Positions 1 through 9,840 of a stretch of 64,000 nucleotides of DNA are shown here, piece after piece; within the stretch, counting starts at the first letter, position 1, and each line of letters begins with the position of its first letter. The notes beneath the pieces were generated by a model. The model saw nothing but the letters and a program-made list of their open reading frames with translations. It made no database searches and was not told the DNA's origin. The position numbers were made by a program, and so were the translations under genes. Source of the DNA: Spartinivicinus marinus (GTDB taxonomy: Bacteria > Pseudomonadota > Gammaproteobacteria > Pseudomonadales > Zooshikellaceae). The DNA is taken from contig NZ_JAPJZK010000001.1 in assembly GCF_026309355.1 (NCBI RefSeq), forward strand, positions 5,786,501-5,850,500. Reading direction: 5' to 3'.

Positions 1-2
1 TG

Positions 3-3000
3 GGAGGTGACCGTTGTTCTCAAACCCTTGCCGATGAGTGGTCTATTGATCGCTACTTTTATAATGCTTATGGGCCAACGGAAACAACCATCTGTTCAAC
101 CATTGACTCTTACCATCCTGCAACTCGTCAGCTAACGATCGGGGAGTCACTACCTGGTATTAAGGCATATATTGTAGATCATGATCTCAACCCTACTCCC
201 ATTGGCGTAACAGGTGAGTTATATATTGGTGGTCAAGGGGTTGGTCGAGGTTATTTAAACCGTCCGGCATTAACTGACGACAAGTTTATCCCAGATCCTG
301 TTGATCCTTCAGCAGAAAAACGAGCCTACCGAACGGGTGATTTAGTGCGTCGTTTAGCTGATGGTCGAATTGAGTTTGTAGACCGTGTGGATTATCAAGT
401 AAAAATTCGCGGTTTCCGCATTGAACTCGGTGAAATTGAATCACGTTTAGCGACTCACCCTGAAGTCAATGAAGCACTCGTGGTTGTAAAAGAAGATGCT
501 CAGCTAACAAAACGACTGGTGGCTTACTTTACAACGCATCAAGTTCCTTTAGATAAAGCCGCTTTGTTAATAAGCTTACATAATCACTTAGCGGCACAGT
601 TACCAGAGTATATGTTGCCAGCAGCCTATTCTAGGCTTGAGCAGTTTCCAATGAATGTGAATGGCAAAGTTGATCGAAAAGCCCTGCCTGAACCAAGTTA
701 TCAACAACCATCTGAAAATTATACACCACCTAAGACCGAGCTTGAAACCACCCTAGTCAAGGTATGGCAAACGGTTTTAAATATTAAACAAATAGGCATA
801 TACGACAACTTCTTTACGATTGGTGGAGACTCTATTTTGGCTATCCAGGTAGCATCGATGGCACTTAAGGCAGGTATCAAGTTAACCACTCGCCAGATTT
901 TTGAGCATCAATGTATTGCTAACCTTGCCAACCAAGTAGGTTTCACCAAAAACATGGTAGAAAAAGCGCAACAGCAAGCCGTCATGGGAACCCAGCCCTT
1001 GCTGCCTATTCAACACTACTTTTTGGCGGGTGATCAAACAGACTTACACCATTTCAATCAAGCTGTGATGGTTAGGTTATCTGATAACACCAATAAACAA
1101 CAGTTGTTGGCTATACTATCAGCCCTATATGCGCGTCATGATGTATTTAGACTAAGCTTTAAACAGTCTGGCGCAAGTTGGGAAGCAAGCTATCATGATA
1201 TTTCCAGTGAAGATATTGCTCAATCAATTATAGAGAATGACTTAACGCATTTTACTCAAGAAAACTATGTCGCTGAACTGCAACAGCAGGCAAATCATAT
1301 TCAACGGATATTTGATATAACGCAGACGCCTTTGTGCCGTTGGGTATGGTTTAAAACGCCTAAGGGCACTCCGGATCAATTACTCTGGATAATGCATCAT
1401 TTAATTGTTGATGGTGTATCTTGGCGAATACTCTTAGCTGATTTCCAAACAGCATTAACCATGACTCATGCAAACCAAACAATTAACTTAGGAGCAAAAA
1501 CCACGAGTTACCAGGCATGGGGTCAACAGCTAGTGAACTATAGCCTCTCAGATGCATTAGCCGCTGAGCAAGCTTATTGGCAAGCAGCCTGTTCAACAGC
1601 AGTCACGTCTTTACCCGTTAAGGCGGTAAAAGATAATCGTTATTTGACCACTCGTGTCGTTGTAGAGGCGCTTGATGAAAGTACGACAATTGACTTACTT
1701 AAAAAAAGTCACTTTGCTTATAATACACAAATTAATGACTTATTGTTAACAGCCCTATTGTTAAGTATCACTGGATGGACAGCTGGTCAAAGCATACGCT
1801 TAGACCTTGAAGGACATGGCCGTGAATCACTATTTAATGATGTTGACCTTACTGAAACGGTTGGTTGGTTTACTTCTATCTATCCCGTTTGTTTAACAAA
1901 ATCACTGAGTAATCATTTAGGCGACCAAATAAAAGCTGTTAAAGAACAGCTCCGTGCTGTTCCTAATCGGGGGATTGGTTATGGCATCATCCGTTATTTG
2001 AGTTTGCAGCACCTATCAGCTACGCCAACCAATACTGACATTGTATTTAATTACTTAGGGCAATTTGATCAAGCAGCCAGTGAACAAGCGAACCACCAAT
2101 GGACATTTGACGGCGTGGGAGACTGTATTAGCCTTAACCGACAGAGAGCTTATCTGCTAGGGGTGACCTGTGAGGTGATTGATAATCGGTTAGCCGTGTC
2201 TTTTGACTATAACCAAGATCAGTTTGAACTGACGGCAATTGAACAATTAGCAACACAATATATTAAATACTTACAGCAAATAATTAATCACTGCCAACAA
2301 GCCACACGAAGTTATACGCCTAGTGACTTTCCTTTAGCAACTATCAGTCAACAATCGCTTGATAAACTTGTCAAGCATTATGGAGAGTTTGAGGACTTAT
2401 ATGACTGCACTAAAATGCAACAAGGTTTACTATTTGAAAGTGAAAAGCTACCTGGGCTTGGCGTTTATATGCCGCAGTTATGCATTCAATTATCAAACCT
2501 AACGCCTGCTTTTTTTAAGCAAAGCTGGGAATATGTAGTGGCAAGACAGGCTATTTTTCGTACCGCTTTTGTTCATCTTAATACAACAACGCCCTTACAG
2601 CTGATTCAAAAAAACGTTGATTTATCATGGCGAGAGTTAGACTGGTGCCATCTTTCTGGGCGGGAACAGCAAGCAGCATTAAAGGATTTATTGAAACAAG
2701 AGCGAATCACCGACTTGTCGTTTGAGCAGGCACCCTTAATGCGTTTTGTATTAATAAAGGAAGCCGATAATCAATACCGGTTTATTTGGACAAAACATCA
2801 CGCACTGATTGATGGCTGGTGCTTGCATTTAATTTTTAATCAATTATTTAATGTTTATCAACATTTTTCTAATGGGAAAGCCCTCGCCTTAAATAGTCCT
2901 CAAGTGACACCTTATCGTAATTATATTGCCTGGTTGCAACAACAAAGCCGAGAGCAAGCGAAGGGTTATTGGACACAGTACTTTTCAGGCTTTAATCAAC

Positions 3001-4085
3001 CCACACTGCTGGTTGCTAATAACAAAGATCTACCAGTTCAATTCAAAGAGCATGTGTTTACCTTATCTAAGACACTCACTTTAGCACTTAATCGCTTTGC
3101 CAGTGATTGCCAGGTTACGTTAAATACCCTTATTCAAGGTGTTATTGGAATTATATTGGGACAATACTTGAATAAAACAGATGTTGTCATTGGTAGTACA
3201 CGTTCAGGTAGACCGGCAGCAATCCCTCATGTGGAACAAATCATTGGTTTATTTATAAATAGCCTGCCTTTGCGCATTCAATTGCCCACTCAAGGCACTA
3301 ACACTCAAACGTGGTTACAAGCATTGCATACCTCTCAGCTTAACCATGATGAATACTGCTATGCCCCATTGTCTGATATCGCCAGTTGGAGTGAGGTAAA
3401 AACAAGCAGTGATTTGTTTGATACGCTGTTAGTCTTTGAAAACTACCCTTCTAGCAACAATGCTAGTCATAGCGAAACGCAACAGCAACAATTAGCAATG
3501 GGCCCTACTTCAGGAACAGATGATTTCCATTATCCGTTATCAGTAGTGGTTTTTCCCGAAGAAGCGTTAGAGTTCAGACTAAAATATGCTGCGCCACAGC
3601 TTTCACTAGAGGTAATGAAAACGATAGCTGAGAGTATCAAGCAACTGTTATCTGTTATTGTTGATAAAAAGACCACTCGCGTTAACGACTTACTTGTCGT
3701 AAATCAAGAGAGTATCAATCAACTTAAGACCTTATTGTTAAAGCCTGACTATCAATCCACCGTAGGCTCCGATCAACTTGCTCAGTCAAACATGGAAAGC
3801 TGTTTAACCCATATTGAGCAAATGTTAGCTAATCTATGGTGCGAGTTATTATCGTTAAATGAGGCAAATACTATTGGACCTAAGAGCAACTTCTTTGATT
3901 TAGGCGGAAGCTCATTATTCATATTACCATTGCTATCTTTGATTAAGCATACCTTTGAAGTACAGCTCAACATTTCAGAGATCTACCAATATGCTTGTTT
4001 GGATGAAATGTCTCATCTTATAGAACAAACGTGTTTAAATGCAAATCAACTAGCTGTGAAAAAACAAGAAGTTGAGCTTATTTAA
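3..4085 (+). CDS. Non-ribosomal peptide synthetase, C-terminal part (A-PCP-E-C-PCP), 5' truncated by window edge
   Basis: The reading frame is open from the left edge, so the true start lies outside. Visible domains in order are the end of an adenylation domain (YGPTETTI, GELYIGGQGVGRGY, YRTGDLVR, KIRGFRIELGEIE, NGKVDRKALP), a carrier domain (FFTIGGDSI, attachment Ser near base 831), an epimerization domain (HHLIVDGVSW near base 1395, then VGWFTSIYPV and FNYLGQFD), a condensation domain (HHALIDGW near base 2797, YRNYIAWL, VIGSTRSGRP) and a last carrier (FFDLGGSSLF). The protein assembles a peptide by thiotemplate chemistry in the cytoplasm. The E domain implies a D-residue before the last condensation. 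The last module has no adenylation domain and the gene ends without thioesterase, reductase or terminal condensation domain. An exporter follows. Product unknown. Confidence 0.95.
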   Translation, partial: GGDRCSQTLADEWSIDRYFYNAYGPTETTICSTIDSYHPATRQLTIGESLPGIKAYIVDHDLNPTPIGVTGELYIGGQGVGRGYLNRPALTDDKFIPDPVDPSAEKRAYRTGDLVRRLADGRIEFVDRVDYQVKIRGFRIELGEIESRLATHPEVNEALVVVKEDAQLTKRLVAYFTTHQVPLDKAALLISLHNHLAAQLPEYMLPAAYSRLEQFPMNVNGKVDRKALPEPSYQQPSENYTPPKTELETTLVKVWQTVLNIKQIGIYDNFFTIGGDSILAIQVASMALKAGIKLTTRQIFEHQCIANLANQVGFTKNMVEKAQQQAVMGTQPLLPIQHYFLAGDQTDLHHFNQAVMVRLSDNTNKQQLLAILSALYARHDVFRLSFKQSGASWEASYHDISSEDIAQSIIENDLTHFTQENYVAELQQQANHIQRIFDITQTPLCRWVWFKTPKGTPDQLLWIMHHLIVDGVSWRILLADFQTALTMTHANQTINLGAKTTSYQAWGQQLVNYSLSDALAAEQAYWQAACSTAVTSLPVKAVKDNRYLTTRVVVEALDESTTIDLLKKSHFAYNTQINDLLLTALLLSITGWTAGQSIRLDLEGHGRESLFNDVDLTETVGWFTSIYPVCLTKSLSNHLGDQIKAVKEQLRAVPNRGIGYGIIRYLSLQHLSATPTNTDIVFNYLGQFDQAASEQANHQWTFDGVGDCISLNRQRAYLLGVTCEVIDNRLAVSFDYNQDQFELTAIEQLATQYIKYLQQIINHCQQATRSYTPSDFPLATISQQSLDKLVKHYGEFEDLYDCTKMQQGLLFESEKLPGLGVYMPQLCIQLSNLTPAFFKQSWEYVVARQAIFRTAFVHLNTTTPLQLIQKNVDLSWRELDWCHLSGREQQAALKDLLKQERITDLSFEQAPLMRFVLIKEADNQYRFIWTKHHALIDGWCLHLIFNQLFNVYQHFSNGKALALNSPQVTPYRNYIAWLQQQSREQAKGYWTQYFSGFNQPTLLVANNKDLPVQFKEHVFTLSKTLTLALNRFASDCQVTLNTLIQGVIGIILGQYLNKTDVVIGSTRSGRPAAIPHVEQIIGLFINSLPLRIQLPTQGTNTQTWLQALHTSQLNHDEYCYAPLSDIASWSEVKTSSDLFDTLLVFENYPSSNNASHSETQQQQLAMGPTSGTDDFHYPLSVVVFPEEALEFRLKYAAPQLSLEVMKTIAESIKQLLSVIVDKKTTRVNDLLVVNQESINQLKTLLLKPDYQSTVGSDQLAQSNMESCLTHIEQMLANLWCELLSLNEANTIGPKSNFFDLGGSSLFILPLLSLIKHTFEVQLNISEIYQYACLDEMSHLIEQTCLNANQLAVKKQEVELI

Positions 4086-4202
4086 TGTTCTATTTTGTTT
4101 AATTGACAGTAATTGTAGGGTTTATCTAAGCCTTACAACTACAAAGATCACTTGCATATTTTTATTGCTAATGCATTGCTTTCGACTTAAAGGAAAATAA
4201 CG

Positions 4203-5603
4203 TTGTCGTCACAGGTAAATGAGCATTTTTCTTCAGCAGAAGAAAGTTATGAGCAAACAGAAAAATCAAATAGTAAATATTTTATTTGGTTACTCGTTGC
4301 AACCATACCATCAATCTTAGGCACTAATTTGACAGATTTTGCTTTAGGTCAGTGGGTATACCAAAAGTACCAGTCTGCAACCACTTATGGGTTAATTGGG
4401 TTTGTCACCCTAGCGCCACAACTCATACTATCACCTTTATTTGGAACAATAATCGATAAATACCCTCGGGTTAAGTTAATGATTATTGGTCACTTAGTGG
4501 CAGGGGTTTGCTCATTACTATTACTCATACTTTTCTTTTCTAATACACTATGGCTATGGGCCTTAATTATTTTAGTTGCAGTCGGTGCTATATTTAATGG
4601 CCTGGTTTATCAGGTTTTTAAAGTGCTTATTCCTGTTTTAGTACCCAAAGTGCACTTAGGTCGAGCACAAGGTGTAGTGCGTGGTTTGTTTGGTATTATT
4701 CAAGTTGTTGTACCTGCGGCGGCAGCTTTTTTATTAGGTAAATTTGATTTAGAGCTCATATTTATTATCGATATTATTACATTTATTCTTGCGATCGTTT
4801 TATCTGTCGTCTTAGCTAATTTTTTAGGTGATGCCGATGGAAGAGAAAAACCAAGTCAAAATAATGATGAGCAAAAAATTAATTCGTTTGCTACTTGGAA
4901 ACAGCATTTTTTGTATGGTGTAAACTATCTAAAACAAAACACTCGACTATTACAGTTAGTATCATTTTTCACTATCGCTAGTTTTTTTATAGGGGTTATT
5001 CAGGCTCTATTTACACCGCTAATTCTTAGTTTTACCGACTTAACCCATCTAGGCAATATACTTGCTATCGCAGGTATTGGAACCATTTCGGGCAGTTTAA
5101 TTATGGGAGTTTGGGGTGGTCTCAACAAACGTGTATTAATGATGTTTATTAACTTTTCAATGCTGGGCGTAGTACTAATGATGAGTATTGGTTTTTTTAG
5201 CGCCCCTCATTTATCCGTGACGTTAATTAGCATCATGGTGTTTATCTTAACCGCTTTAGTCGTTATTATCAGTAGTGATTATCAAGTCATTTGGCAAGTC
5301 ATGGTGCCAAAACATATCCAGGGACGTGTGTTGGGTATTCAAGAGCTCATAGTGAATTTAGCTTACCCGCTAGCACTACTGATAGCAGGACCGCTAGCTG
5401 ATTATGTATTTATCCCTTTGATGAGTGAGGATGGACTGCTTGCTGTAAACTTCGGTCAGTTTATTGGTGTTGGCCCAGAAGTCGGAATAGCACTCTTGTA
5501 TTCTATTTCAGGCGTCATGCTGCTTATTAATGTAGTTGGCTTTTCAGTATTTTCTAGGACGTTAACTCTGGACAAGGATGTAGCTGCCCAAATGAGCCGT
5601 TAA
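4203..5603 (+). CDS. MFS transporter, probable exporter of the NRPS product
   Basis: A 466-residue protein with about 12 hydrophobic segments. A charged N-terminal tail of about 27 residues precedes the first membrane helix. An MFS loop-2-like stretch (FGTIIDKYPRVKLMIIG) lies after helix 2, and the central loop is hydrophilic (about residues 212-232). The layout resembles the drug/macrolide-efflux branch of the major facilitator superfamily. The start is taken as TTG at 4203, preceded by AAGGAAA about 9 bases upstream; no ATG fits better. It lies 117 bases after the synthetase on the same strand, so it probably exports that peptide or gives self-protection. The substrate is inferred from position only. 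Confidence 0.85.
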   Translation: MSSQVNEHFSSAEESYEQTEKSNSKYFIWLLVATIPSILGTNLTDFALGQWVYQKYQSATTYGLIGFVTLAPQLILSPLFGTIIDKYPRVKLMIIGHLVAGVCSLLLLILFFSNTLWLWALIILVAVGAIFNGLVYQVFKVLIPVLVPKVHLGRAQGVVRGLFGIIQVVVPAAAAFLLGKFDLELIFIIDIITFILAIVLSVVLANFLGDADGREKPSQNNDEQKINSFATWKQHFLYGVNYLKQNTRLLQLVSFFTIASFFIGVIQALFTPLILSFTDLTHLGNILAIAGIGTISGSLIMGVWGGLNKRVLMMFINFSMLGVVLMMSIGFFSAPHLSVTLISIMVFILTALVVIISSDYQVIWQVMVPKHIQGRVLGIQELIVNLAYPLALLIAGPLADYVFIPLMSEDGLLAVNFGQFIGVGPEVGIALLYSISGVMLLINVVGFSVFSRTLTLDKDVAAQMSR

Positions 5604-5647
5604 AAGTCTGGTTCGCTAACTTGCTACTGAAGAGCATTAATGAAGCC

Positions 5648-5675
5648 CCAGAGTCACTGTTTTACCAGACTCTGG
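5648..5675. terminator. Hairpin between convergent genes, possible bidirectional terminator
   Basis: CCAGAGTC at 5648-5655 pairs perfectly with GACTCTGG at 5668-5675 across a 12-base loop. It lies between the convergent ends of the MFS gene and the Do-like protease gene. There is no T-tract directly after the stem, so rho-independent termination is only a suggestion. Confidence 0.4.
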
Positions 5676-5723
5676 AGGCACGTTTAGGATGGCAAATGGC
5701 TTCATGTTCCTCCGCCCTGTTTG

Positions 5724-7094
5724 TTACCGAATGACTAAGTACAGGGCTGCACCATTCCGGTTAATATATAATAAAACCGAAGACTGGCTTTTTTGCAGTG
5801 CCCGATGAAAAGATTCAAGACTAAAAATTCGTTGTTTATTAGCCCCAATAATAATATCCCCTGGCCTTAAACCACTATAGGCAGCTGCAGAGTTAGGTAT
5901 TAAGGATGCCACAAGAATACCTTCACCATCAGGGTTGTTTTTAAACTGAGCACCTGCAAGCAAGGGGTGCAGTTGGCCACTGCTGACAGTAAGCCCTTCT
6001 GGGCTGGCTACAGTAACGGCTACATTTTTTTGCTTACCTTCGCGTAAAATCATGAGTTTTACTTGATCGCCAATGGATTTAATACCTAGCTGGCTACGGA
6101 GTTGCCCCGTTGATGAGGTAGTTTCACCATCCACGGCTAAAATAACATCACCAGACTTGAGCCCTGCTGTTTCGGCTGGCGAGCCCTTTGTCACATGGGT
6201 AATTAATACGCCCAACTGACCATTGGCTAAGTTAAAGGCTTCCCGCAAGCCTGGAGTTATATCCTGTATACCAACGCCAATTTGGCCTCGTCTCACTTCG
6301 CCATGTTTGATAATTTGCATCATACTGGCTTTTGCCATGTTAATCGGGATAGCAAAACCAATACCTACATTACCACCCGCTGGGGCAATAATAGCGGTAT
6401 TTATCCCGACTAGTTCGCCTTTCAAATTAACCAGGGCACCACCAGAGTTGCCAGGATTAATGGAAGCATCGGTTTGAATAAAGTTTTCATAGCCCTCGAT
6501 TCCTAAGCCACTTCGACCTAATGCACTGACCACACCTGTCGTTACGGTTTGACCCAAACCAAATGGGTTGCCAATCGCAACAACAAAATCACCCACTTCC
6601 AGATTATTGGAGTCTGTCATGACTACTTCAGTTAAATTACGGGCGTCTATTTTTAGTACAGCGATATCCAAATCAGGATCTGAGCCAATGACTTTAGCTT
6701 GATAGCTGCGGCCATCAATTAAGGATACCTGTACTTCATCAGCATCTTTAACCACATGGTAATTGGTTAATACAACCCCTTTTTGGGCATTGACAATCAC
6801 CCCGGAGCCAGCGCTCTGCTGTTGTTTTTTGGGCTGTTGACGATACTGTTTCTGGTCAGGAATATCAAAAAAATGTCGGAAAAAGGGGTCATTTAATAGC
6901 GGGTTGTACCGATACTGCAGGGTAGAATAAGTTGCAATATTGACTACTGCTGGATTCACCTGTTTTAGCATCGGCGCTAGAGAGGGATAAGGCTTTCCTG
7001 AAGCGTCAACACTAGGAATGGCTCCCAAGGCTAATGGGCTGTAGTAGATAATCGTGAGTAAGATATTTACACTTAAAATAGCCAGCATTCTCAT
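5724..7094 (-). CDS. degQ: Do-like periplasmic serine endoprotease (DegQ/MucD type), two PDZ domains
   Basis: A periplasmic HtrA-family protease that degrades or refolds damaged envelope proteins. With an ATG at 7094 (GGAAAACAGCTT just upstream) the product is 456 residues and begins with an export signal (residues 1-25). An upstream in-frame TTG at 7139 would add 15 residues but has no clear ribosome site. The trypsin-like triad is His113 (TNYHVV), Asp143 (PDLDIAVL) and Ser217 (NPGNSGGAL). Two PDZ domains follow, about residues 250-350 and 365-456, as in DegP/DegQ and unlike single-PDZ DegS. The gene stands alone and is convergent with the MFS gene. The choice between degQ, degP and mucD cannot be made from sequence alone. 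Confidence 0.92.
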   Translation of the reverse strand: MRMLAILSVNILLTIIYYSPLALGAIPSVDASGKPYPSLAPMLKQVNPAVVNIATYSTLQYRYNPLLNDPFFRHFFDIPDQKQYRQQPKKQQQSAGSGVIVNAQKGVVLTNYHVVKDADEVQVSLIDGRSYQAKVIGSDPDLDIAVLKIDARNLTEVVMTDSNNLEVGDFVVAIGNPFGLGQTVTTGVVSALGRSGLGIEGYENFIQTDASINPGNSGGALVNLKGELVGINTAIIAPAGGNVGIGFAIPINMAKASMMQIIKHGEVRRGQIGVGIQDITPGLREAFNLANGQLGVLITHVTKGSPAETAGLKSGDVILAVDGETTSSTGQLRSQLGIKSIGDQVKLMILREGKQKNVAVTVASPEGLTVSSGQLHPLLAGAQFKNNPDGEGILVASLIPNSAAAYSGLRPGDIIIGANKQRIFSLESFHRALQKSQSSVLLYINRNGAALYLVIR

Positions 7095-7442
7095 AAGCTG
7101 TTTTCCAAATAGCGACAAAGAATCGATACAAAATAGCAATGAAACTCTCTATCAACATTCCATTGTGTTTATTTACATAGTGATTGAGAAAGTCGTTTTC
7201 AACAACTGATGGCGAACTTTTTTTAAGATCCTCCCTATCAAATAACTAACAAGTGCAGTAGACAATCATAAACACTGTCAAAATTGACTAACAAATGTGC
7301 TGATAAACAGAATTTATCTGTCTCATAACAAATTATTTTTGTCAAACAGCTGATTTTCTTGCAACTTCTCTTACAATAGAAACTGTTGAGGAGTGAATTA
7401 TAAAGCTACATCAACATACGCAATCACAAATAAGGTTCTTGT

Positions 7443-7459
7443 TACCCGCTTAGCGGGTA
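7443..7459 (+). promoter_or_regulatory. GC-rich hairpin in the leader of the DAHP synthase gene
   Basis: TACCCGC (7443-7449) and GCGGGTA (7453-7459) form a perfect 7-bp stem with a 3-base loop, 23 bases before the ATG and just ahead of the ribosome site (GTAGGA, 7471-7476). It stands out in an AT-rich leader. It could modulate translation or act in attenuation. There is no long T-tract, so termination is uncertain. Confidence 0.35.
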
Positions 7460-7482
7460 GTTTGTATTTAGTAGGAATTAAA

Positions 7483-8565
7483 ATGTCGGACATTATCATT
7501 GATAACCTGAATGTAGAGTCTCAAGATCTACTGGTTACCCCGGAAGAGCTCAAGCAGTCAATAGCACTGACTGAGCAAGCTGCTCATGTTGTCTCTAAAG
7601 GCCGTGAAACTATCCAAAACATTCTGGATGGGAAGGACCACCGACTGTTTATTGTTGTCGGCCCCTGCTCTATCCATGATGTAGAAGCGGCTAAGGACTA
7701 TGCTGCTCGCCTAAAAAAACTGGCAGAAGCTGTACAAGATACCCTTTATATTGTGATGCGTGTGTATTTTGAAAAACCAAGAACAACAACCGGTTGGAAA
7801 GGACTCATTAACGACCCTTATTTAAATGACTCGTTTAAAATTCAAGATGGCCTACGCATTGGTCGGCAACTGTTGTTAGATATTGCAGAAATAGGTTTAC
7901 CCACCGCAACAGAAGCATTAGACCCTATTTCACCACAGTACTTACAAGATTTGATTAGCTGGTCGGCCATCGGTGCGCGTACCACAGAGTCGCAGACCCA
8001 CCGGGAAATGGCGAGTGGGTTGTCGTCTGCCGTAGGCTTCAAAAATGGTACTGATGGCAGTTTAACAGTGGCTATTAATGCGCTGGAATCTGTTTCCAGC
8101 CCACACCGTTTTCTAGGAATTAATCGCCAGGGGCAGGTGGCTATTATTCACACTAAAGGTAACCCTTATGGGCATGTCGTGCTTCGGGGTGGAAATGGTC
8201 GACCTAACTATGACTCAGTCAATGTAGCACTGTGTGAGCAAGAGTTACTGAGCCATCAACTACCGGCCAATATTATGATCGATTGTAGTCATGCCAACTC
8301 TAATAAGGACCCAGCATTACAACCGTTGGTACTGGATAATGTGGCCAATCAGATTATTGAAGGTAATAAGTCCATTATTGGCTTGATGGTGGAGAGTAAT
8401 ATTGGTTGGGGAAATCAGAAAATTTCTGATGACATGCAATATGGTGTCTCAGTGACCGATGCCTGCATTGATTGGTCAACCACCGAAAATATTATTCTTG
8501 AAATGAGAAATAAGCTAAAAGGTGTGTTAGAAAAGCGCTGTCCTTCACCAACCAGTGCAGAGTAA
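7483..8565 (+). CDS. 3-deoxy-7-phosphoheptulonate (DAHP) synthase, class I (AroF/AroG/AroH type)
   Basis: Condenses phosphoenolpyruvate with erythrose 4-phosphate, the first step of the shikimate pathway to aromatic amino acids. The 360-residue product has the usual class I length and motifs: LFIVVGPCSIHD, RVYFEKPRTTTGWKG, GARTTESQTHREMASG, GFKNGTDG, LRGGNGRPNY and MIDCSHANSNKD (metal and PEP ligands). The start chosen is ATG at 7483, with GTAGGA a few bases upstream. The frame stays open to a GTG at 7393, but those extra 30 residues span the leader hairpin and do not resemble the family. Which aromatic amino acid inhibits it cannot be read from the sequence, so no aroF/G/H symbol is given. 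Confidence 0.95.
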   Translation: MSDIIIDNLNVESQDLLVTPEELKQSIALTEQAAHVVSKGRETIQNILDGKDHRLFIVVGPCSIHDVEAAKDYAARLKKLAEAVQDTLYIVMRVYFEKPRTTTGWKGLINDPYLNDSFKIQDGLRIGRQLLLDIAEIGLPTATEALDPISPQYLQDLISWSAIGARTTESQTHREMASGLSSAVGFKNGTDGSLTVAINALESVSSPHRFLGINRQGQVAIIHTKGNPYGHVVLRGGNGRPNYDSVNVALCEQELLSHQLPANIMIDCSHANSNKDPALQPLVLDNVANQIIEGNKSIIGLMVESNIGWGNQKISDDMQYGVSVTDACIDWSTTENIILEMRNKLKGVLEKRCPSPTSAE

Positions 8566-8584
8566 CAATATATAGCAAAGCCGC

Positions 8585-8616
8585 TAGCCCATCTATTTGA
8601 CTAAATAGCTGGGCTA
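8585..8616. terminator. Long stem-loop between convergent genes
   Basis: TAGCCCA (8585-8591) pairs with TGGGCTA (8610-8616), and the inner CTATTT pairs with AAATAG across a 4-base loop, giving an almost continuous 14-bp stem. It follows the DAHP synthase stop and faces the end of the small minus-strand gene, as expected of a shared terminator. No strong T-run follows on the plus strand. Confidence 0.5.
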
Positions 8617-8679
8617 TAGATAGCTGCGTGATTTGTCTAGTTCAGTTGATAAAAAGTGAGCCGGTCAAAGGAAATGAGT

Positions 8680-8991
8680 TTAAAAGTCAAATGCCAGTTG
8701 TTGTGGCTCTAATGCCTCTTCCTGGTCGATTTTTCGACTAGAGGCTGACTTACTGCGTGGCATGTTACTAATTCGGCGATCTAAAATGGCCTTACAAATA
8801 GGGCAAACCTTCCCGATCTGAGCACCAGTGAGCACATCCACATAACGTGAATGTTGTAATACTTCAGTGCACAGGGTGCGATCCATCGAGGCTTCTATAT
8901 CATAGTTAGCCTCCATGAGATGCTTCACGTTATTGTTTAAATCCTGCACTATAAAGTAATCGGATAAAATGGATTGTTTATAGCGTTTCAC
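8680..8991 (-). CDS. Small hypothetical protein with a CPIC motif
   Basis: About 103 residues if translation begins at the GTG at 8991 (VKRYKQSILSDYF), which has AGGA about 14 bases upstream. A GTG at 9033 would add 14 residues without a ribosome site, so the start is uncertain. The protein is polar with no membrane segment. One CPIC motif (KVCPICKAIL) and one further Cys (RTLCTEV) could bind metal or be redox active. The C-terminus is rich in Ser, Lys and Arg and ends in Phe. It lies between the DAHP synthase and greB genes, convergent with the first and divergent from the second. No function is recognised. Confidence 0.55.
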   Translation of the reverse strand: MKRYKQSILSDYFIVQDLNNNVKHLMEANYDIEASMDRTLCTEVLQHSRYVDVLTGAQIGKVCPICKAILDRRISNMPRSKSASSRKIDQEEALEPQQLAFDF

Positions 8992-9091
8992 AGTGGCTAC
9001 TTCGATCCTGCAAAAAAGGCCTGTAAGATACACTAATTAGGTTTCGTTGAATACATTTTTTTAACAAGTGTCAACGGTTTTAAACGAATAC

Positions 9092-9163
9092 AATACCCAA
9101 AGTGTAGGGTTTTTAGGGATGGCTATTGAGTGTCAAATTCCCATAAACTCACAAAGGGTATAA
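9092..9163. repeat. Short member of the TATACCC...GGGTATA interspersed repeat family
   Basis: Starts AATACCCAAAG and ends AAAGGGTATAA, with GTAGGGTTTTTAGG inside. These ends match the longer copy at 15821-15948. It lies just upstream of greB, between it and the divergent small gene, and may affect their promoters. A MITE-like nature is inferred. Confidence 0.5.
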
Positions 9164-9198
9164 ATACAACAGATAAGTTTGGCTACAGGATATACATT

Positions 9199-9705
9199 AT
9201 GAGTCGTTATCGCCCTCCTCAGCCGCCAAGCAATCATTATATTACACCTGCTGGCCATGCCCGGTTAAAGGAGGAGTTGGACTATTTGTGGCGAGTTAAA
9301 CGCCCTCAAGTCACTCAAGCTGTAAGTGAGGCTGCCGCCTTAGGTGACCGCTCTGAAAATGCGGAATACATCTATGGTAAAAAGCAACTGCGTGAAATTG
9401 ATCGCCGGGTACGCTATTTAAGAAAACGGCTCGATAAACTGGTGGTTGTTGATCAATTACCCAGCGATACCAGTAAAGTCTATTTTGGTGCCTGGGTACA
9501 ATTAGAAAATGAAGCAGGTGAAGCATTCACCTATCGAATAGTTGGTCCTGATGAGTTTGATTTAAAACAAGGGCTAATTAGTATGGATGCCCCTTTAGCT
9601 CGTGCGTTGTTGGGAAAACAATTGGATGATGAAGTGGTTGTAAACACACCCGAAGGTGAACAAACTTACTGGATAATTAATGTTCGGTATCAAGTGCCAG
9701 AATAA
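9199..9705 (+). CDS. greB: Transcription elongation factor GreB
   Basis: Rescues backtracked RNA polymerase by stimulating transcript cleavage. From ATG at 9199 (ACAGGA about 8 bases upstream) the product is 168 residues, the usual GreB length. The N-terminal coiled coil carries the GreB-type sequence [17 protein letters not shown] and the conserved acidic tip region [18 protein letters not shown]. The C-terminal FKBP-like domain includes [17 protein letters not shown] and SPLAR-like [10 protein letters not shown]. The frame extends upstream to a GTG at 9130, but that part lies inside an interspersed repeat and is not GreB-like. Confidence 0.95.
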   Translation: MSRYRPPQPPSNHYITPAGHARLKEELDYLWRVKRPQVTQAVSEAAALGDRSENAEYIYGKKQLREIDRRVRYLRKRLDKLVVVDQLPSDTSKVYFGAWVQLENEAGEAFTYRIVGPDEFDLKQGLISMDAPLARALLGKQLDDEVVVNTPEGEQTYWIINVRYQVPE

Positions 9706-9840
9706 ACTTTTAGCCAGTAAGAAACTTGTGTAGTGTTGTTTGGGTCTAATGAAACATTAAGTGTGATTTCACTCCGTATCCGCTAGCTTTTTGCGAAACT
9801 CTAGAGCAGAGATCCCCTGCGGGAAGTTGTCGCATATTAG

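Noticed and set aside
7393-7482. N-terminal extension of DAHP synthase from GTG 7393
   Set aside because: The added residues are not family-like and span the leader hairpin; ATG 7483 has a ribosome site at proper spacing.
9130-9198. N-terminal extension of GreB
   Set aside because: Encoded by the interspersed repeat; normal GreB begins at ATG 9199.
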